This document shows, in pieces, positions 17,558 to 26,225 of a stretch of DNA of 36,833 nucleotides. This stretch comes from Nitrososphaerota archaeon (GTDB lineage Archaea > Thermoproteota > Bathyarchaeia > Bathyarchaeales > Bathycorpusculaceae), in contig JAIRQQ010000056.1 in the NCBI GenBank assembly GCA_031256395.1, forward strand, positions 1 to 36,833. The letters run 5' to 3'. Both the position numbers and the translations under genes were made by a program. Positions within the stretch are counted from its first letter, which is position 1; every line of letters starts with the position of its first letter. The notes beneath the pieces are model-generated. The model worked only from the letters and a program-made list of their open reading frames with translations, did not search any database and was not told the DNA's origin.

Positions 17558-17890
17558 GAACTTTCTTTCTTCCTATGTGAGTATATTTCCCACCAGTTAT
17601 AAATTATAATTGAAAGACCATAGACATTTCAAGGACTAAGCATGATGTTTTTGTAGGTTATAAGAGCCCCCTGCAACGCTTATGTGTCTCCAACAAACCA
17701 TCAATGCTAAGTTATACCCCTTTTTTATGGAAAAATTCCCCAATTTAAATAATCGCGTTTTTTTATTCATTGAAGTAAACCCAAGGTACAATATTTATAG
17801 AAACGGTTAAGGACTTTGAAAATAAAATATATAGATAAATAAAAAATATATAGGAAAAGTTAAATCAAAGCCCTCTCTTAATAAAGGGGC
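17558..17890. promoter_or_regulatory. Divergent promoter region, ppk and 160-aa gene
   Basis: On the minus strand a box A-like AATTTATAAC (about 17596-17607) lies roughly 40 bases before the ppk GTG. On the plus strand an AT-rich AAAATATATAGATAAATA (about 17822-17840) could be the box A of the gene at 17891. The middle holds no frame or repeat I can interpret. The pstS-type palindrome is not obvious here. Confidence 0.45.
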
Positions 17891-18373
17891 ATGAACTCGC
17901 TTACCCTAAAAGAAAACGGTTTTACCGACTTCCGCCCCCTAAAAGGACTTCAGCTCACCAACCTTCCAGAAAATACTAACAGCATCATAATCATAGCAGA
18001 TACAACAACAGACAAAACAAAAACAGACATTCTCTACATCGATAAAACCAAAAAACTCACAAAAAGGATTTTCGGCGGCTACATAGCAGGATATGGCGAC
18101 AAAACAACACAAAAAATACACATCACCCTCTTCAACGAAGGCTACATCGAAAAGGTTGCTATAAGCTGGATGCTAACCGACAACCATAAAACCACACAGA
18201 AAACATTACTGGAAAACTTTAAAAAAGAACACGGCGACTTTCCCGCATGGAATACCGACAAGAAAATAACCACTGAACACAAAAAAGACAAACAACCCAA
18301 AATAGAAATAAAAACTAAAAAAATACAAAAGCAAAAAACGCATCAATCGCCAAAATATAAAAAAGCCGTCTAA
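17891..18373 (+). CDS. GIY-YIG-like hypothetical protein
   Basis: 160 aa. The central part (about 30-95) reads IIIIADTTTD, then ILYIDKTKKLTKRIFGGYIAG, resembling the second strand and helix of GIY-YIG nucleases (YIG-K-T-x-x-L-x-x-R). The expected Gly of YIG is Asp, and no clear GIY is visible, so an active nuclease is doubtful. The C-terminal 45 residues are a Lys/Gln/Thr tail, likely disordered. Coding is very A/C-rich compared with the ppk operon. The start at ATG 17891 is preceded by AAAGGGG. It stands alone at the start of the accessory stretch. Alternative: an unrelated lineage-specific protein. Confidence 0.5.
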   Translation: MNSLTLKENGFTDFRPLKGLQLTNLPENTNSIIIIADTTTDKTKTDILYIDKTKKLTKRIFGGYIAGYGDKTTQKIHITLFNEGYIEKVAISWMLTDNHKTTQKTLLENFKKEHGDFPAWNTDKKITTEHKKDKQPKIEIKTKKIQKQKTHQSPKYKKAV

Positions 18374-18752
18374 AGGCACAGCTACAACCCAAATTTCCAA
18401 ACCAAACAGCCACAGGTTTATTTTGTGCACACTTTGTTAAGAGTTGTTTTTGGCGGCATTTTTCCATACTACACTTGAGAGCACAAAAAATGGAAGACCA
18501 TGCACAAAATTTACACCACAAACCATTATTAGAAAAATTAAAACCAGCTTAGGCACATACATAGCAACCATAGGGCCCAAACAGGCAAACAGAAAACCAA
18601 AACAAACATACACAAGACAAAACGATTTTTATGGGAAAGCAACTGCAACAGTAAAAAGACTTGAAAAAACACACGCCGCAATGTGTAAAACAGCCAAAGC
18701 CAAAAAAATAGACTTTTATCGGTTAGTACTTAGATTTTTGCAACATATTTGA
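18374..18752. other. AT-rich gap without a convincing gene
   Basis: An A/C-rich stretch. A plus-strand frame from TTG 18444 runs to 18752, but it has no ribosome site or recognisable motif and its composition equals that of the non-coding surroundings. It directly precedes the transposase remnant and may contain the unrecognisable front of that element. Confidence 0.4.
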
Positions 18753-19040
18753 AATTACGTTGAGGGTTGTTTGGGTTTGTTAAAGACGATGAGGCTTTTG
18801 CCGTTGCGGGTGTATCGTGAGGAGACTCTTAGAAGCTTTTTGTTTTTGCAGTTTTTGTCTTTAATTATTTTTGCGCATCTTAAAAGGTGCGGGGTGCATT
18901 CTCGGTTGATGATGTCTAATTATTATGAGAAATCTAAAATGCGAGTTTACGAGAATGGAGATAGTCTGTGAACCGATCAGAGAGCAGAAAGAGATCTGGA
19001 AAAATTAGATAGCGTATTGCTCAAAAACGTGGGAATTTAG
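18753..19040 (+). pseudogene. Transposase C-terminal remnant
   Basis: From 18753 the frame reads GLLKTMRLLPLRVYREETLR, then SFLFLQFLSLIIFAHLKR, and continues past one in-frame TGA (18969-18971) with a charged stretch DLEKLDSVLLKNVGI before TAG. This pattern (LPLRV, E-E-T-x-R, FLFLQFLSLI) is typical of the C terminus of IS4/IS1634-type DDE transposases. The catalytic part and start are absent, so it is a decayed end. Repeat copy B follows about 100 bases later. Terminal inverted repeats were not found. Assignment to a specific IS family would need a database comparison. Confidence 0.6.
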
Positions 19041-19141
19041 GAACTTAGTTTGTGGTTTATAGGTGCCTCTTGGGCCGAGTTGTGCGGGGTTATTGGACAG
19101 GTGGGGTGTTGTTATTGGTTGTTTTAAGGTGTATTTTTTGT

Positions 19142-19231
19142 TTGTTAGGATTGACAAAGTCCATGAAAACGGCAGATTCTAAACGTTGATTAACAAGTAT
19201 TAGACAAAAAGTTAAAATAGAAAAAAATAGG
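19142..19231. repeat. Diverged repeat, copy B
   Basis: The second copy of the repeat at 28-118: GATTCTAAACGTTGATTAA, GACAAAAAG and ATAGAAAAAAATA align in order with copy A. It lies between the transposase remnant and the 3' end of the PHP-cohesin-dockerin gene. It is either the end of the decayed IS or a shared U-rich 3' signal for minus-strand genes. Confidence 0.5.
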
Positions 19232-19239
19232 GGAGAGAT

Positions 19240-21042
19240 TTACCAAACGATGTTTTTAAGGATAAGAATCAAGTCTTCGATATCGACCCGACCATCACCA
19301 TTAACATCAGCACGTCTAGCAGCAGCCCAGTTGGCATCACCTTCTTTTGCCATAAAGAACAATTGTGCAACAGTAAGATCGAGCTGATCAACAACACCAT
19401 CCCTATTAACATCATACACAGAGAAATACTGACCAACCAAGGTTTGCACAAGACCATCTACTATCAAAGAATCAAGATAGACAGCCCCAGATGCATCATC
19501 ATAACCGCTTAAGACAACATCAACCAATCTAACCTCAGCAGTTCCAAGTAAACCTTTGTTTGATGCAAACACCATCTCAAAGATATCCAAAGCATCAGTA
19601 CTGCTTATACCGCCATTGAGATTAACTAAAACAACACGGCCCACCCAGACATCATTGCCAACTGAAGACCACTCAATGTTACCCAAAACCTCAAAACCAT
19701 TAAGACCAGTGAAAGATTTGCCGCTAAAGTACGCACCATCAACTTCAAATTTAAGAGCAACCGTAGCAAGTTTATCTACGCCAGCAACAGAAACAGCATA
19801 GGTAGCATCATTACCAACAACAATATCTGTAGCACCACTCAAAGTAACAACAGCAGGTGCTTGTGCAGTAACACCGAAAGGTTGTGTGTATGCGATACCG
19901 TTTTGGCTTTTAAGCTGGGCACGAACATAGGTATTTTCGATAATATCAGCGTAATCGTTAACGTTAATAGATGCACCTGTGGCGATGACATTGACCATTC
20001 CGGTTGTAGCGTCAACACCAGATATCCATTCAATTACATCATAGTCTGCTCCGGTTATGGTGATTGTGTTTCTTTCAACTACGATATTTGTGATGCTTGG
20101 TGTAGTGAGTGCGAGGTTTAGTGCATTAATGCCTTCCCGGCGATCAATACGGCTAACAGTGTAAAAAGCACCAGTTTCCATAGCAGTTCTTGTCTGGGAC
20201 TGGGTGAGTTCGGGCATAAGCATAACGTTCCAAGCAAAACCAGTAGCACCAACAGAGTGGGTATCATCGTTAGCAAATCCCCAAACAAAGCGACCCTGGG
20301 GCATTGTTTGTGTTAAGATGTTATCCCAAAGAATTTTGTCGCTTCTAGATTCATCATCTTGTTTGTTTACTATCTCCATGCCTACCAAGGATGGATAGGT
20401 CATAAACAGGTCTACATATTTCTTTATGTTTGCTGGATTGTTAGATGCTACTGCTCCGTTGGCTCCACCCGCTGCGCCGCCGGTGTATCGGCCTGCATGG
20501 TTGATATGAGTAATACCGCCTAGTGCCTCAACTGCTGCAATTGTGCTGGCCATTGTTCGTGTTCCGCCAACAACATCGTTATAATTAGCAAAGAATGAAT
20601 TTATGTGGTCTGTGGCTGATTGTTCGTTGCAGTTGTCGATATCAATCATGCCCTTACCGTCGCGTCCTACGCCTGCTTCGATTTCGGCTTTGCGCTCGGT
20701 TGTGATTGGTTCTTTTGCAGCTTTATCCCAGTTCTCAGTGAGAACACTGTGGTCGGTTACTGTAAAAATATCAAACCCTTTAGCATAGTGGTCCTCGACC
20801 ATTTGTGCTACGGTATTGCTGCCATCAGAGTTGGTTGAGTGTGAATGAAAGTCTGCTTTGTATTGACCGTAGGCAGTCCAGTCTACATTTGCATAGGGAC
20901 TGGTGATAACAAAAGTCCCAGGTTGTTCTGCCGTTACTGGCGTCGCCATCGACAGGACGCTTGTAAACATGGAAACTACCAATATAACGGCCAGTAGCAT
21001 AGAAATAACGCTTCCTTTTTTGGTTGTTGGATGTATTTTCAT
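19240..21042 (-). CDS. Secreted PHP-domain protein with cohesin-like and dockerin domains
   Basis: 600 aa. A signal peptide occupies residues 1-38. The PHP hydrolase domain (about 58-300) has metal ligands HSH (66-68), TDH (97-98), HINH (179-182) and NDDTH (D260, H262). A beta domain follows (about 310-392). A cohesin-like domain spans about 398-530 (VVGNDATYAVSVAGVD, LKFEVD, IFEMVFASN). Residues 535-600 are a type I dockerin with two calcium loops: D544-V-N-R-D-G-V-V-D-Q-L-D and D579-V-N-G-D-G-R-V-D-I-E-D. PHP domains usually cleave phosphoesters; the substrate is unknown. AGGAGA precedes the ATG. Its dockerin could dock to the cohesin-like membrane protein encoded next (21820-22596). A GCAAGA-TTTTT-TCTTGC hairpin lies just upstream. 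Confidence 0.88.
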   Translation of the reverse strand: MKIHPTTKKGSVISMLLAVILVVSMFTSVLSMATPVTAEQPGTFVITSPYANVDWTAYGQYKADFHSHSTNSDGSNTVAQMVEDHYAKGFDIFTVTDHSVLTENWDKAAKEPITTERKAEIEAGVGRDGKGMIDIDNCNEQSATDHINSFFANYNDVVGGTRTMASTIAAVEALGGITHINHAGRYTGGAAGGANGAVASNNPANIKKYVDLFMTYPSLVGMEIVNKQDDESRSDKILWDNILTQTMPQGRFVWGFANDDTHSVGATGFAWNVMLMPELTQSQTRTAMETGAFYTVSRIDRREGINALNLALTTPSITNIVVERNTITITGADYDVIEWISGVDATTGMVNVIATGASINVNDYADIIENTYVRAQLKSQNGIAYTQPFGVTAQAPAVVTLSGATDIVVGNDATYAVSVAGVDKLATVALKFEVDGAYFSGKSFTGLNGFEVLGNIEWSSVGNDVWVGRVVLVNLNGGISSTDALDIFEMVFASNKGLLGTAEVRLVDVVLSGYDDASGAVYLDSLIVDGLVQTLVGQYFSVYDVNRDGVVDQLDLTVAQLFFMAKEGDANWAAARRADVNGDGRVDIEDLILILKNIVW

Positions 21043-21819
21043 TTTAGTCTCTCCTATAGCAAGAAAAAATCTTGCAGGAAATTTTTGATATTTTTATGTT
21101 CATTTCATTTACCTTCACCATATTTTAAGAAAGCAAACGCTTTCTAAGGTGCAAATCCAAAAAGTCAAATATAAAAAATATGTAAATAGACCAAATAGAA
21201 ATATAGTCACTATAGGCGCATATATAAAATATATATTTTTAAATAAAATAAATAAAATAACAACTTCACATATAGACAACCAACACAGGCCATCAGAATT
21301 AGAAAAATCAGCACAATCAAGCACTTCACAAACTTAGTTACAAGATATAAAAACGCTACTTAAAACATCACTCAACCATAAAGAAAAGATTCTGAACAAT
21401 AGAGCCACACCAAAATAAAATCAACCACATTTTAGAAAGGCACAACCAAATCAGAAGTAGAACTGGAACTCGACAAAATTACCCCTGACCAATAGTTTGA
21501 CGAGAATTTGCACCTGTTTTAAAATTCAACCACAAATCTTAATCTATGTCACCCATAGGCCAACCCACAGGTCATTCATATGTAAAACGCACCCAAACAA
21601 GTACAAAACACACCACAACAAATACAAACCCAACAAACATTCACCCAGAAAAATAAATCAGCACCAACCCATTAACAACAAAGAAAACTGTCACTCAGAA
21701 GGCAGAACCGAACGTTTTTACGCACCCACATGCAACATAAACCATAAACTATAACACCGCACATAACAAAAATAACAACCACAACTTAAGCCAAAATAAC
21801 CCAATAAAGAGGGGGATGG
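21043..21819. other. Intergenic, A/C-rich; promoter of the PHP gene
   Basis: Near the PHP start, minus-strand GCAAGA-TTTTT-TCTTGC (about 21060-21076) precedes AGGAGA and the ATG. A very AT-rich patch around 21220-21260 can supply box A. From about 21400 to 21800 the plus strand is strikingly G-poor and A/C-rich. Frames there (e.g. 21497-21754, 21149-21337) lack ribosome sites and domain features and I do not call them. No RNA gene was recognised. Confidence 0.5.
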
Positions 21820-22596
21820 TTAACTTTTGATGTTGACATGCTTTTTTACAAGAATAAAAACGCCAGCAACACAAGCCACAACAAACAAAAACACAAGAAC
21901 AATCCAAAAACCAGCCGGCAACCAAAAATCATCGGAAGTATCCACCAACAAATTCTGACCATCAACTAAAGAAACACCATCACCACTACTACCACCACCT
22001 ACCGACGAAACCTGAGCATCAACTAAAGAAACACCATCACCACTACTACCACTACTACCACTACTACCACTACTACCACTACTACCACTACTACCACTAT
22101 CCACCGATGAAGCCTCAACGACATTTCCAGAAGATACTTTAATTTCAACTGGGGCGATAAATGCGTTACGTGTTGCGCCATCATCAACAATTTGCACTAA
22201 TTTGATCTCTGTTAGGGTTACTTGTTGAGAATCATCAGTTAAACAATTGAAAACAAGATAGCCCGCATCCAGTTTACCATCCTTAGGCGCATACAGATTA
22301 TCTGCATTATAAAAGCCCAAATAAGTATAGCCATTTTTTACCACCACCGGCGTAGTTAAAGCAGAGGAAACAGCCGATGATTTTTCATAAGAAACAAATT
22401 CAAGGCCTGCAGAATATTCAAAAGTAAACTGCACCCCCGCAACAGCATATGATAAATCAATAACTAAAGGCACATGCACCTGACAATCATTAACGACAGC
22501 ACCAAACGAAACAGGAAAAACAATCAGTGACAAAAAAACAGCCATTATCAAAAGAGTGGACATTAGTTGAGCAACATTTTTTTTATAGTTTTTCAT
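21820..22596 (-). CDS. Membrane-anchored cohesin-like surface protein
   Basis: 258 aa. A signal peptide covers residues 1-33. Residues 36-157 have the pattern of a cohesin: VPLVIDLSYAVAGVQFTFEY, GLEFVSYE, a strand YTYLGFYNAD, then DGKLDAGYLVFNCLTDD and VTLTEIKLVQI, ending in V-x-x-G-N-V. Next is a Ser/Gly linker (about 163-222) with SSG repeats and two SGDGVSLVD copies, then one membrane helix (about 226-250) and a Lys-containing tail. This is the layout of a single-cohesin anchoring scaffoldin. AAAGGAGA lies before the ATG. The gene follows the same strand as the dockerin-bearing PHP gene, 777 bases apart. Cohesin assignment is by pattern only; binding to the neighbour's dockerin is inference. 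Confidence 0.72.
   Translation of the reverse strand: MKNYKKNVAQLMSTLLIMAVFLSLIVFPVSFGAVVNDCQVHVPLVIDLSYAVAGVQFTFEYSAGLEFVSYEKSSAVSSALTTPVVVKNGYTYLGFYNADNLYAPKDGKLDAGYLVFNCLTDDSQQVTLTEIKLVQIVDDGATRNAFIAPVEIKVSSGNVVEASSVDSGSSGSSGSSGSSGSSGSSGDGVSLVDAQVSSVGGGSSGDGVSLVDGQNLLVDTSDDFWLPAGFWIVLVFLFVVACVAGVFILVKKHVNIKS
21961..22099. repeat. Coding tandem repeats in the cohesin-protein linker
   Basis: About seven 9-base units (ACCACTACT on the plus strand, encoding Ser-Ser-Gly) run from 22039 to 22099. A separate ~34-base segment starting ATCAACTAAAGAAACACC occurs at 21961 and again at 22018, a 57-base period, encoding SGDGVSLVD twice. Such arrays change copy number by slippage, so linker length may vary between strains. 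Confidence 0.8.
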
Positions 22597-22763
22597 AATT
22601 TTATCTCCTTTTGCAAGAATAGCACCACATTTTTTAACATTTTTAACTGTTGAACTTTTAGCAAAGTAACAGCCTCAAAACATTCTCACCAAAAGCAAAT
22701 TATAAATATTAAGACGGTAAAAACAATAGTAATATCAAAAAATATATAGTACTATATAAAAAA

Positions 22764-23006
22764 ATGTTTAAACGGTCGAGAAGACCGCAAAAAGAAACAG
22801 CACAAGTAAAAAAAGCAGGCAGAAAAACTGACAAATCAACCATAGTCTTCTATAAACCATACAAGTTTTCAATCCACCACATACAACCATACTTTTATCT
22901 AACCAACAACTCAAACAGAATAAACAAATATAAACCACCCAATAGTCGCAAAGAAAACCCTACCGCTACGTATTACAGTCAATCAAACAGTTTCTTCAAT
23001 TCTTAG
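22764..23006 (+). CDS. Possible small basic protein, 80 aa
   Basis: A frame from ATG 22764 encoding a Lys/Arg-rich N terminus (MFKRSRRPQKETAQVKKAGRK) and an Asn/Tyr/Ser-rich remainder. A good box A (TATATAGTACTATATAAA) lies just upstream, but it overlaps the ATG region too closely for a normal leader unless the transcript is leaderless, and no ribosome site is present. No family is recognised. It could be chance in an AT-rich gap between the cohesin gene promoter and the SRP RNA. Confidence 0.25.
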   Translation: MFKRSRRPQKETAQVKKAGRKTDKSTIVFYKPYKFSIHHIQPYFYLTNNSNRINKYKPPNSRKENPTATYYSQSNSFFNS

Positions 23007-23061
23007 AAGATGACTGACCGTATTAATACCAACATAGAAACACCAAGTAGAAACAGAAATA

Positions 23062-23378
23062 GCGATGGACCGCTCCGGTTTGTCGCCCAGACTCCGTCTG
23101 AATACCTCAAACCCTACACTCTTACCCGCACCCCTTTGAGCGCATAACGTCCAAACTTAGGTTGCTCTCTCCCGAGCCTAGCCGGGTTCGCCTGCTAAAC
23201 AACGAAACAGTTCCCCTACGGAAACCGCCCGTTGACCGCCAGCCCCAAAGGACGGATAGTCACTGGTTCGGAAATGAAGATTCAAGCGGCCTTTGACGCC
23301 TCAGCCGTAGATGTCGGCCCGTCATGTAGGGGATTTACGGTACAATGGACCCCTAACCCACCGCCTAAGATCCATCGC
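23062..23378 (-). ncRNA. ffs: Signal recognition particle (7S) RNA
   Basis: About 317 nt, the usual archaeal length. The ends pair: 5' GCGATGGATC with 3' GGTCCATCGC (helix 1). The 5' Alu part has the TGTA...CCCC / GGGCCGA arrangement of archaeal helices 3-4. The SRP54-binding helix 8 tip is clear: on the minus strand AGG-CTC-GGGA-GAG-AGCA (23161-23179 in window coordinates), a GNRA tetraloop flanked by the conserved asymmetric loop. It lies 57 bases after trpA on the same strand but has its own box A at 23401-23410. It scaffolds SRP19 and SRP54 for membrane targeting. The 3' end is set by pairing and may be off by a few bases. Confidence 0.93.
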
Positions 23379-23400
23379 CGCAGATAGAGAGACACAACCA

Positions 23401-23434
23401 ATTATAAAACTTATCCAAAAAAGAAAAGAAAAAT
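23401..23434 (-). promoter_or_regulatory. trpA U-tract terminator and SRP RNA box A
   Basis: Right after the trpA stop the minus strand reads ATTTTTCTTTTCTTTTTTGG (23434-23415), a typical archaeal U-tract terminator. Directly beyond, GTTTTATAAT (23410-23401) lies about 27 bases before the SRP RNA 5' end, the correct box A distance. The trp operon therefore ends here and the SRP RNA starts independently. Confidence 0.75.
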
Positions 23435-24256
23435 TTAGAGACGTGTTGCAGATTTTAATTCAGCAGCAACCATTTGAAGCTCAACAAGAGCAGCAGAAAA
23501 GTTTTGGGCATGAGCTTTGAGGATATTTATAAAAGCACTCCCCACAATAGCCGCATCCGCACCTGCGGCAATAACCTGTTTGACATGCGCAGGTTTAGAG
23601 ATGCCAAATCCCACAGCCAACGGAACCTTGTTTGCCGTATAGGGTTGCACATGCTTAATGAGCTGAACCGTAGAATCGGTTATCGAGCTTTGAGCACCGG
23701 TGACACCAAATCGTGAGACCAAGTAGAGAAAACCCGAAGATGCATCCACAATTTTTTTGAGGCGCACATCAGATGTAGCGGGGGCTGCAAGAAAAATTGT
23801 ATCTAAGTCATGGGTTTTTGCAACAGTTTGGTAATCAGTGGCTTCTTCAACTGGCAAGTCAGGCACTATAAAGCCATCTATGCCGGCTGTTTTAGCTTGA
23901 CTAAGAAATCTATCAACGCCTAAGTGAAATACGGGGTTGTAGTAGGTCATCACCACTAGGGGTGTGTTTTTGTGTTCAGATTTGATTTGTCTGGCTATAT
24001 CTAGGACTTTTATTGGGGTGGTGCCGGCGTTGAGTGCGCGGAGGCTTGCTTCTTGGATGGTGGGTCCATCAGCGATGGGATCTGAAAATGGTAGGCCCAG
24101 TTCAAGTATGTCTACGTCGCCTCGAATTAGGGCGTCTGCGATTTTGGGGGTTTGTTCGGGTGTGGGGTCGCCTGCGGTGATGTAGCCGATGAGCAGGCCT
24201 TCATGGTTTTCTTTTGCTTTTTGGAATTTTTCTTTTATGGTTATGTTGGTGGTCAT
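23435..24256 (-). CDS. trpA: Tryptophan synthase alpha subunit
   Basis: Cleaves indole-3-glycerol phosphate to indole and glyceraldehyde-3-phosphate; 273 aa TIM barrel. The catalytic Glu and Asp lie in [19 protein letters not shown]. The phosphate-binding loops follow: [14 protein letters not shown] and [14 protein letters not shown], then [12 protein letters not shown]. It starts with ATGA overlapping the trpB stop. Last gene of the trp operon; a U-tract follows the stop at once. Its partner TrpB is encoded directly upstream and the two should form the usual alpha-beta complex that channels indole. Confidence 0.97.
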   Translation of the reverse strand: MTTNITIKEKFQKAKENHEGLLIGYITAGDPTPEQTPKIADALIRGDVDILELGLPFSDPIADGPTIQEASLRALNAGTTPIKVLDIARQIKSEHKNTPLVVMTYYNPVFHLGVDRFLSQAKTAGIDGFIVPDLPVEEATDYQTVAKTHDLDTIFLAAPATSDVRLKKIVDASSGFLYLVSRFGVTGAQSSITDSTVQLIKHVQPYTANKVPLAVGFGISKPAHVKQVIAAGADAAIVGSAFINILKAHAQNFSAALVELQMVAAELKSATRL

Positions 24257-25452
24257 ATTGGTACACCTGTGTATTTTGCGATTGTTTCTACATCTTTGTC
24301 GCCTCGTCCGGAGAGGGTGACAACGATTGTTTGATCTTTGCGCATCTGGGATGCTAGTTTCATAGCATAGGCTACAGCATGGGAAGATTCCAATGCTGGG
24401 AGGATGCCCTCGGTTTTGCTGAGCGTTAAAAATGCGTCAACGGCTTCTTTGTCGTTGATGCTGGTATATTGGGCTCGTTTGATGGTTTTTAGAAATGAAT
24501 GTTCAGGTCCGACGCCTGGGTAGTCAAGGCCGGCTGAGATGCTTGTGGTGTTTTCGATTTGTCCATTTTGGTCTTGGAGGATGTAGGTGTACATGCCATG
24601 GAAGATGCCTTCTTGGCCTGCGGCTAGGGTTGCGGCGTGTTTGCCTGAGGTGATGCCTTCGCCTGCGGCTTCGACGCCGTAGAGTTCTACATCGGGGTCA
24701 TCTTCAAAGGGGTAGAAGGTGCCCATGGCATTAGATCCTCCTCCTACGCATGCGACTAGTGCATCGGGTAATTTGCCGGTTGTTGTGGTGAATTGTTGTT
24801 TGATTTCTTTGCCAATTACGCTTTGGAAGTCTCGTACTATCATGGGGTAGGGGTGGGGTCCCATGGTGGAACCTATGAGGTAGTAGGTGGATTCGAGATT
24901 GGTTACCCAGTCGCGAAATGCTTCGTTTATGGCGTCTTTTAGGGTTTTAGAGCCGGATTCGACGGGATGGACTTCGGCATCGAGCAGTTTCATGCGAAAC
25001 ACGTTTAGGCGCTGGCGTTCACAATCATCTGTGCCCATGTATACAATGGCTTTGAGTCCTAGTGCGGCACATGCAATTGCTGTGGCGACGCCGTGTTGTC
25101 CTGCGCCGGTTTCAGCTATGACACGGGTTTTGCCCATTTGTTTTGCTAGGAGGGCTTGTCCTAGGGTATTGTTAATTTTGTGGGCACCGCCATGGGCGAG
25201 GTCTTCGCGTTTGAGATAGATTTTTGCTCCGCCCATTTTGCGGGTAAGGTTTTCTGCATAGTATAGGGAGGTGGGTCGGCCGGCAAATGTGGTTAGGTAG
25301 TAGTCGAGTTGGTTTTGAAATGTTGGATCAGCTTGGGCTTTGTTGTAGGCTTTTTCAAGTTCCACTATGGCCTCCATGAGTATTTCGGGAACGTATCGTC
25401 CACCGTACTTGCCGTATTTTCCGTCTATGGGATAGTTGCTTAACTTTTTCAT
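24253..25452 (-). CDS. trpB: Tryptophan synthase beta subunit
   Basis: PLP enzyme joining indole and serine; 399 aa, the TrpB1 size. The PLP lysine is in [13 protein letters not shown], followed by the [13 protein letters not shown] substrate motif, [16 protein letters not shown], and the phosphate-cup [10 protein letters not shown]. It starts at ATG 25452, overlapping trpC by ATGA, and ends over the trpA start in the same way. This is the class normally paired with TrpA, not the salvage TrpB2. No missing residue was noticed. Confidence 0.97.
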   Translation of the reverse strand: MKKLSNYPIDGKYGKYGGRYVPEILMEAIVELEKAYNKAQADPTFQNQLDYYLTTFAGRPTSLYYAENLTRKMGGAKIYLKREDLAHGGAHKINNTLGQALLAKQMGKTRVIAETGAGQHGVATAIACAALGLKAIVYMGTDDCERQRLNVFRMKLLDAEVHPVESGSKTLKDAINEAFRDWVTNLESTYYLIGSTMGPHPYPMIVRDFQSVIGKEIKQQFTTTTGKLPDALVACVGGGSNAMGTFYPFEDDPDVELYGVEAAGEGITSGKHAATLAAGQEGIFHGMYTYILQDQNGQIENTTSISAGLDYPGVGPEHSFLKTIKRAQYTSINDKEAVDAFLTLSKTEGILPALESSHAVAYAMKLASQMRKDQTIVVTLSGRGDKDVETIAKYTGVPI

Positions 25453-26225
25453 GCTTTAACAAACTCCTTAATTTTAGATTCAACATCTTGGGTTAGCATG
25501 ATGCTTGAGCCTATGAGGAACGCATCGGCACCACAGCTGCGCAGAAACTGCAGATCAGCAGCGGTTTGAATTCCACTTTCACTTATGATTGGTTGGGAGG
25601 GTTTTTTATGTTTTTCAAGAATGTGCTGGGTGACCTCTAAATTTGTTTTTAGGGTAGCTAGGTCACGATTGTTTATGCCAATTAGATCTGCGTGGGTTTG
25701 GCTTGCGCTTAGAAACTCGGATTCACTGTGTGTTTCTAGCAGAACCTCAAGTTTGCGATTATGGGCATATTCTATGAGTTCGGTAAGAGGCATTTGACCG
25801 TAGCCGCGTTCAAAGAGGGTTTGAATTAGCAAAATGGCATTGGCGCCTAGGTTTGCGGCGGCGTCAACTTGGATGGGGCTTAAGATAAAATCTTTCATGA
25901 GCAGGGGTAACTTTGTGGTTTGGCGGGTTTTGGTGAGGTTGGTTAGGGTTGCGTGGAAGTGTTTGGGTTCAGTTAGAACAGATATACCAACTGCGCCGCC
26001 TTGCTGCATGGCTTGGGCGAGTTGGGGGATGTTGATGTCGGTTCGTATGATGCCGGCTGAGGGGGAGGCGGGTTTTATTTCGGTTATAAGGGGGTTTGTT
26101 TTGCAACTTTGGATTGCATGTTTTAGGCTGATTTTGGGGTGGGTTTGGTTGGGTAGAGTATGGTAGTATCCGCTGTCTATGGTGGTTTTTGCGTCTTTTG
26201 CAAGGGTGTCAAAAAAGTCATTCAT
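25449..26225 (-). CDS. trpC: Indole-3-glycerol phosphate synthase
   Basis: Closes the indole ring from CdRP; 258 aa TIM barrel. The catalytic Glu/Lys region reads [13 protein letters not shown], the second Lys lies in [10 protein letters not shown], and [14 protein letters not shown] and IISESGI complete the active site, followed by the phosphate site AFLIGSSIM. It is a stand-alone synthase: there is no fused TrpF barrel, and the direct overlap with trpB leaves no room for a separate trpF. It overlaps trpD by ATGA. Confidence 0.96.
   Translation of the reverse strand: MNDFFDTLAKDAKTTIDSGYYHTLPNQTHPKISLKHAIQSCKTNPLITEIKPASPSAGIIRTDINIPQLAQAMQQGGAVGISVLTEPKHFHATLTNLTKTRQTTKLPLLMKDFILSPIQVDAAANLGANAILLIQTLFERGYGQMPLTELIEYAHNRKLEVLLETHSESEFLSASQTHADLIGINNRDLATLKTNLEVTQHILEKHKKPSQPIISESGIQTAADLQFLRSCGADAFLIGSSIMLTQDVESKIKEFVKA

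Noticed and set aside
18444-18752. Plus-strand frame of about 100 codons
   Set aside because: It starts at TTG without ribosome site, has no motif, and its composition equals that of the surrounding A/C-rich DNA.
21497-21754. Plus-strand frame of 85 codons in the A/C-rich gap
   Set aside because: Low-complexity His/Lys/Asn/Pro composition follows from the G-poor sequence; no start signal or homology pattern.
22039-22099. Short tandem array resembling a minisatellite or CRISPR-like repeat
   Set aside because: The 9-base units have no spacers and stay in frame as Ser-Ser-Gly within a linker, so it is a coding repeat.
23062-23378. Reading part of this region as the end of a protein gene (plus-strand frame from 23311)
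   Set aside because: The paired ends, GNRA helix 8 and box A at the right distance identify the SRP RNA on the minus strand.
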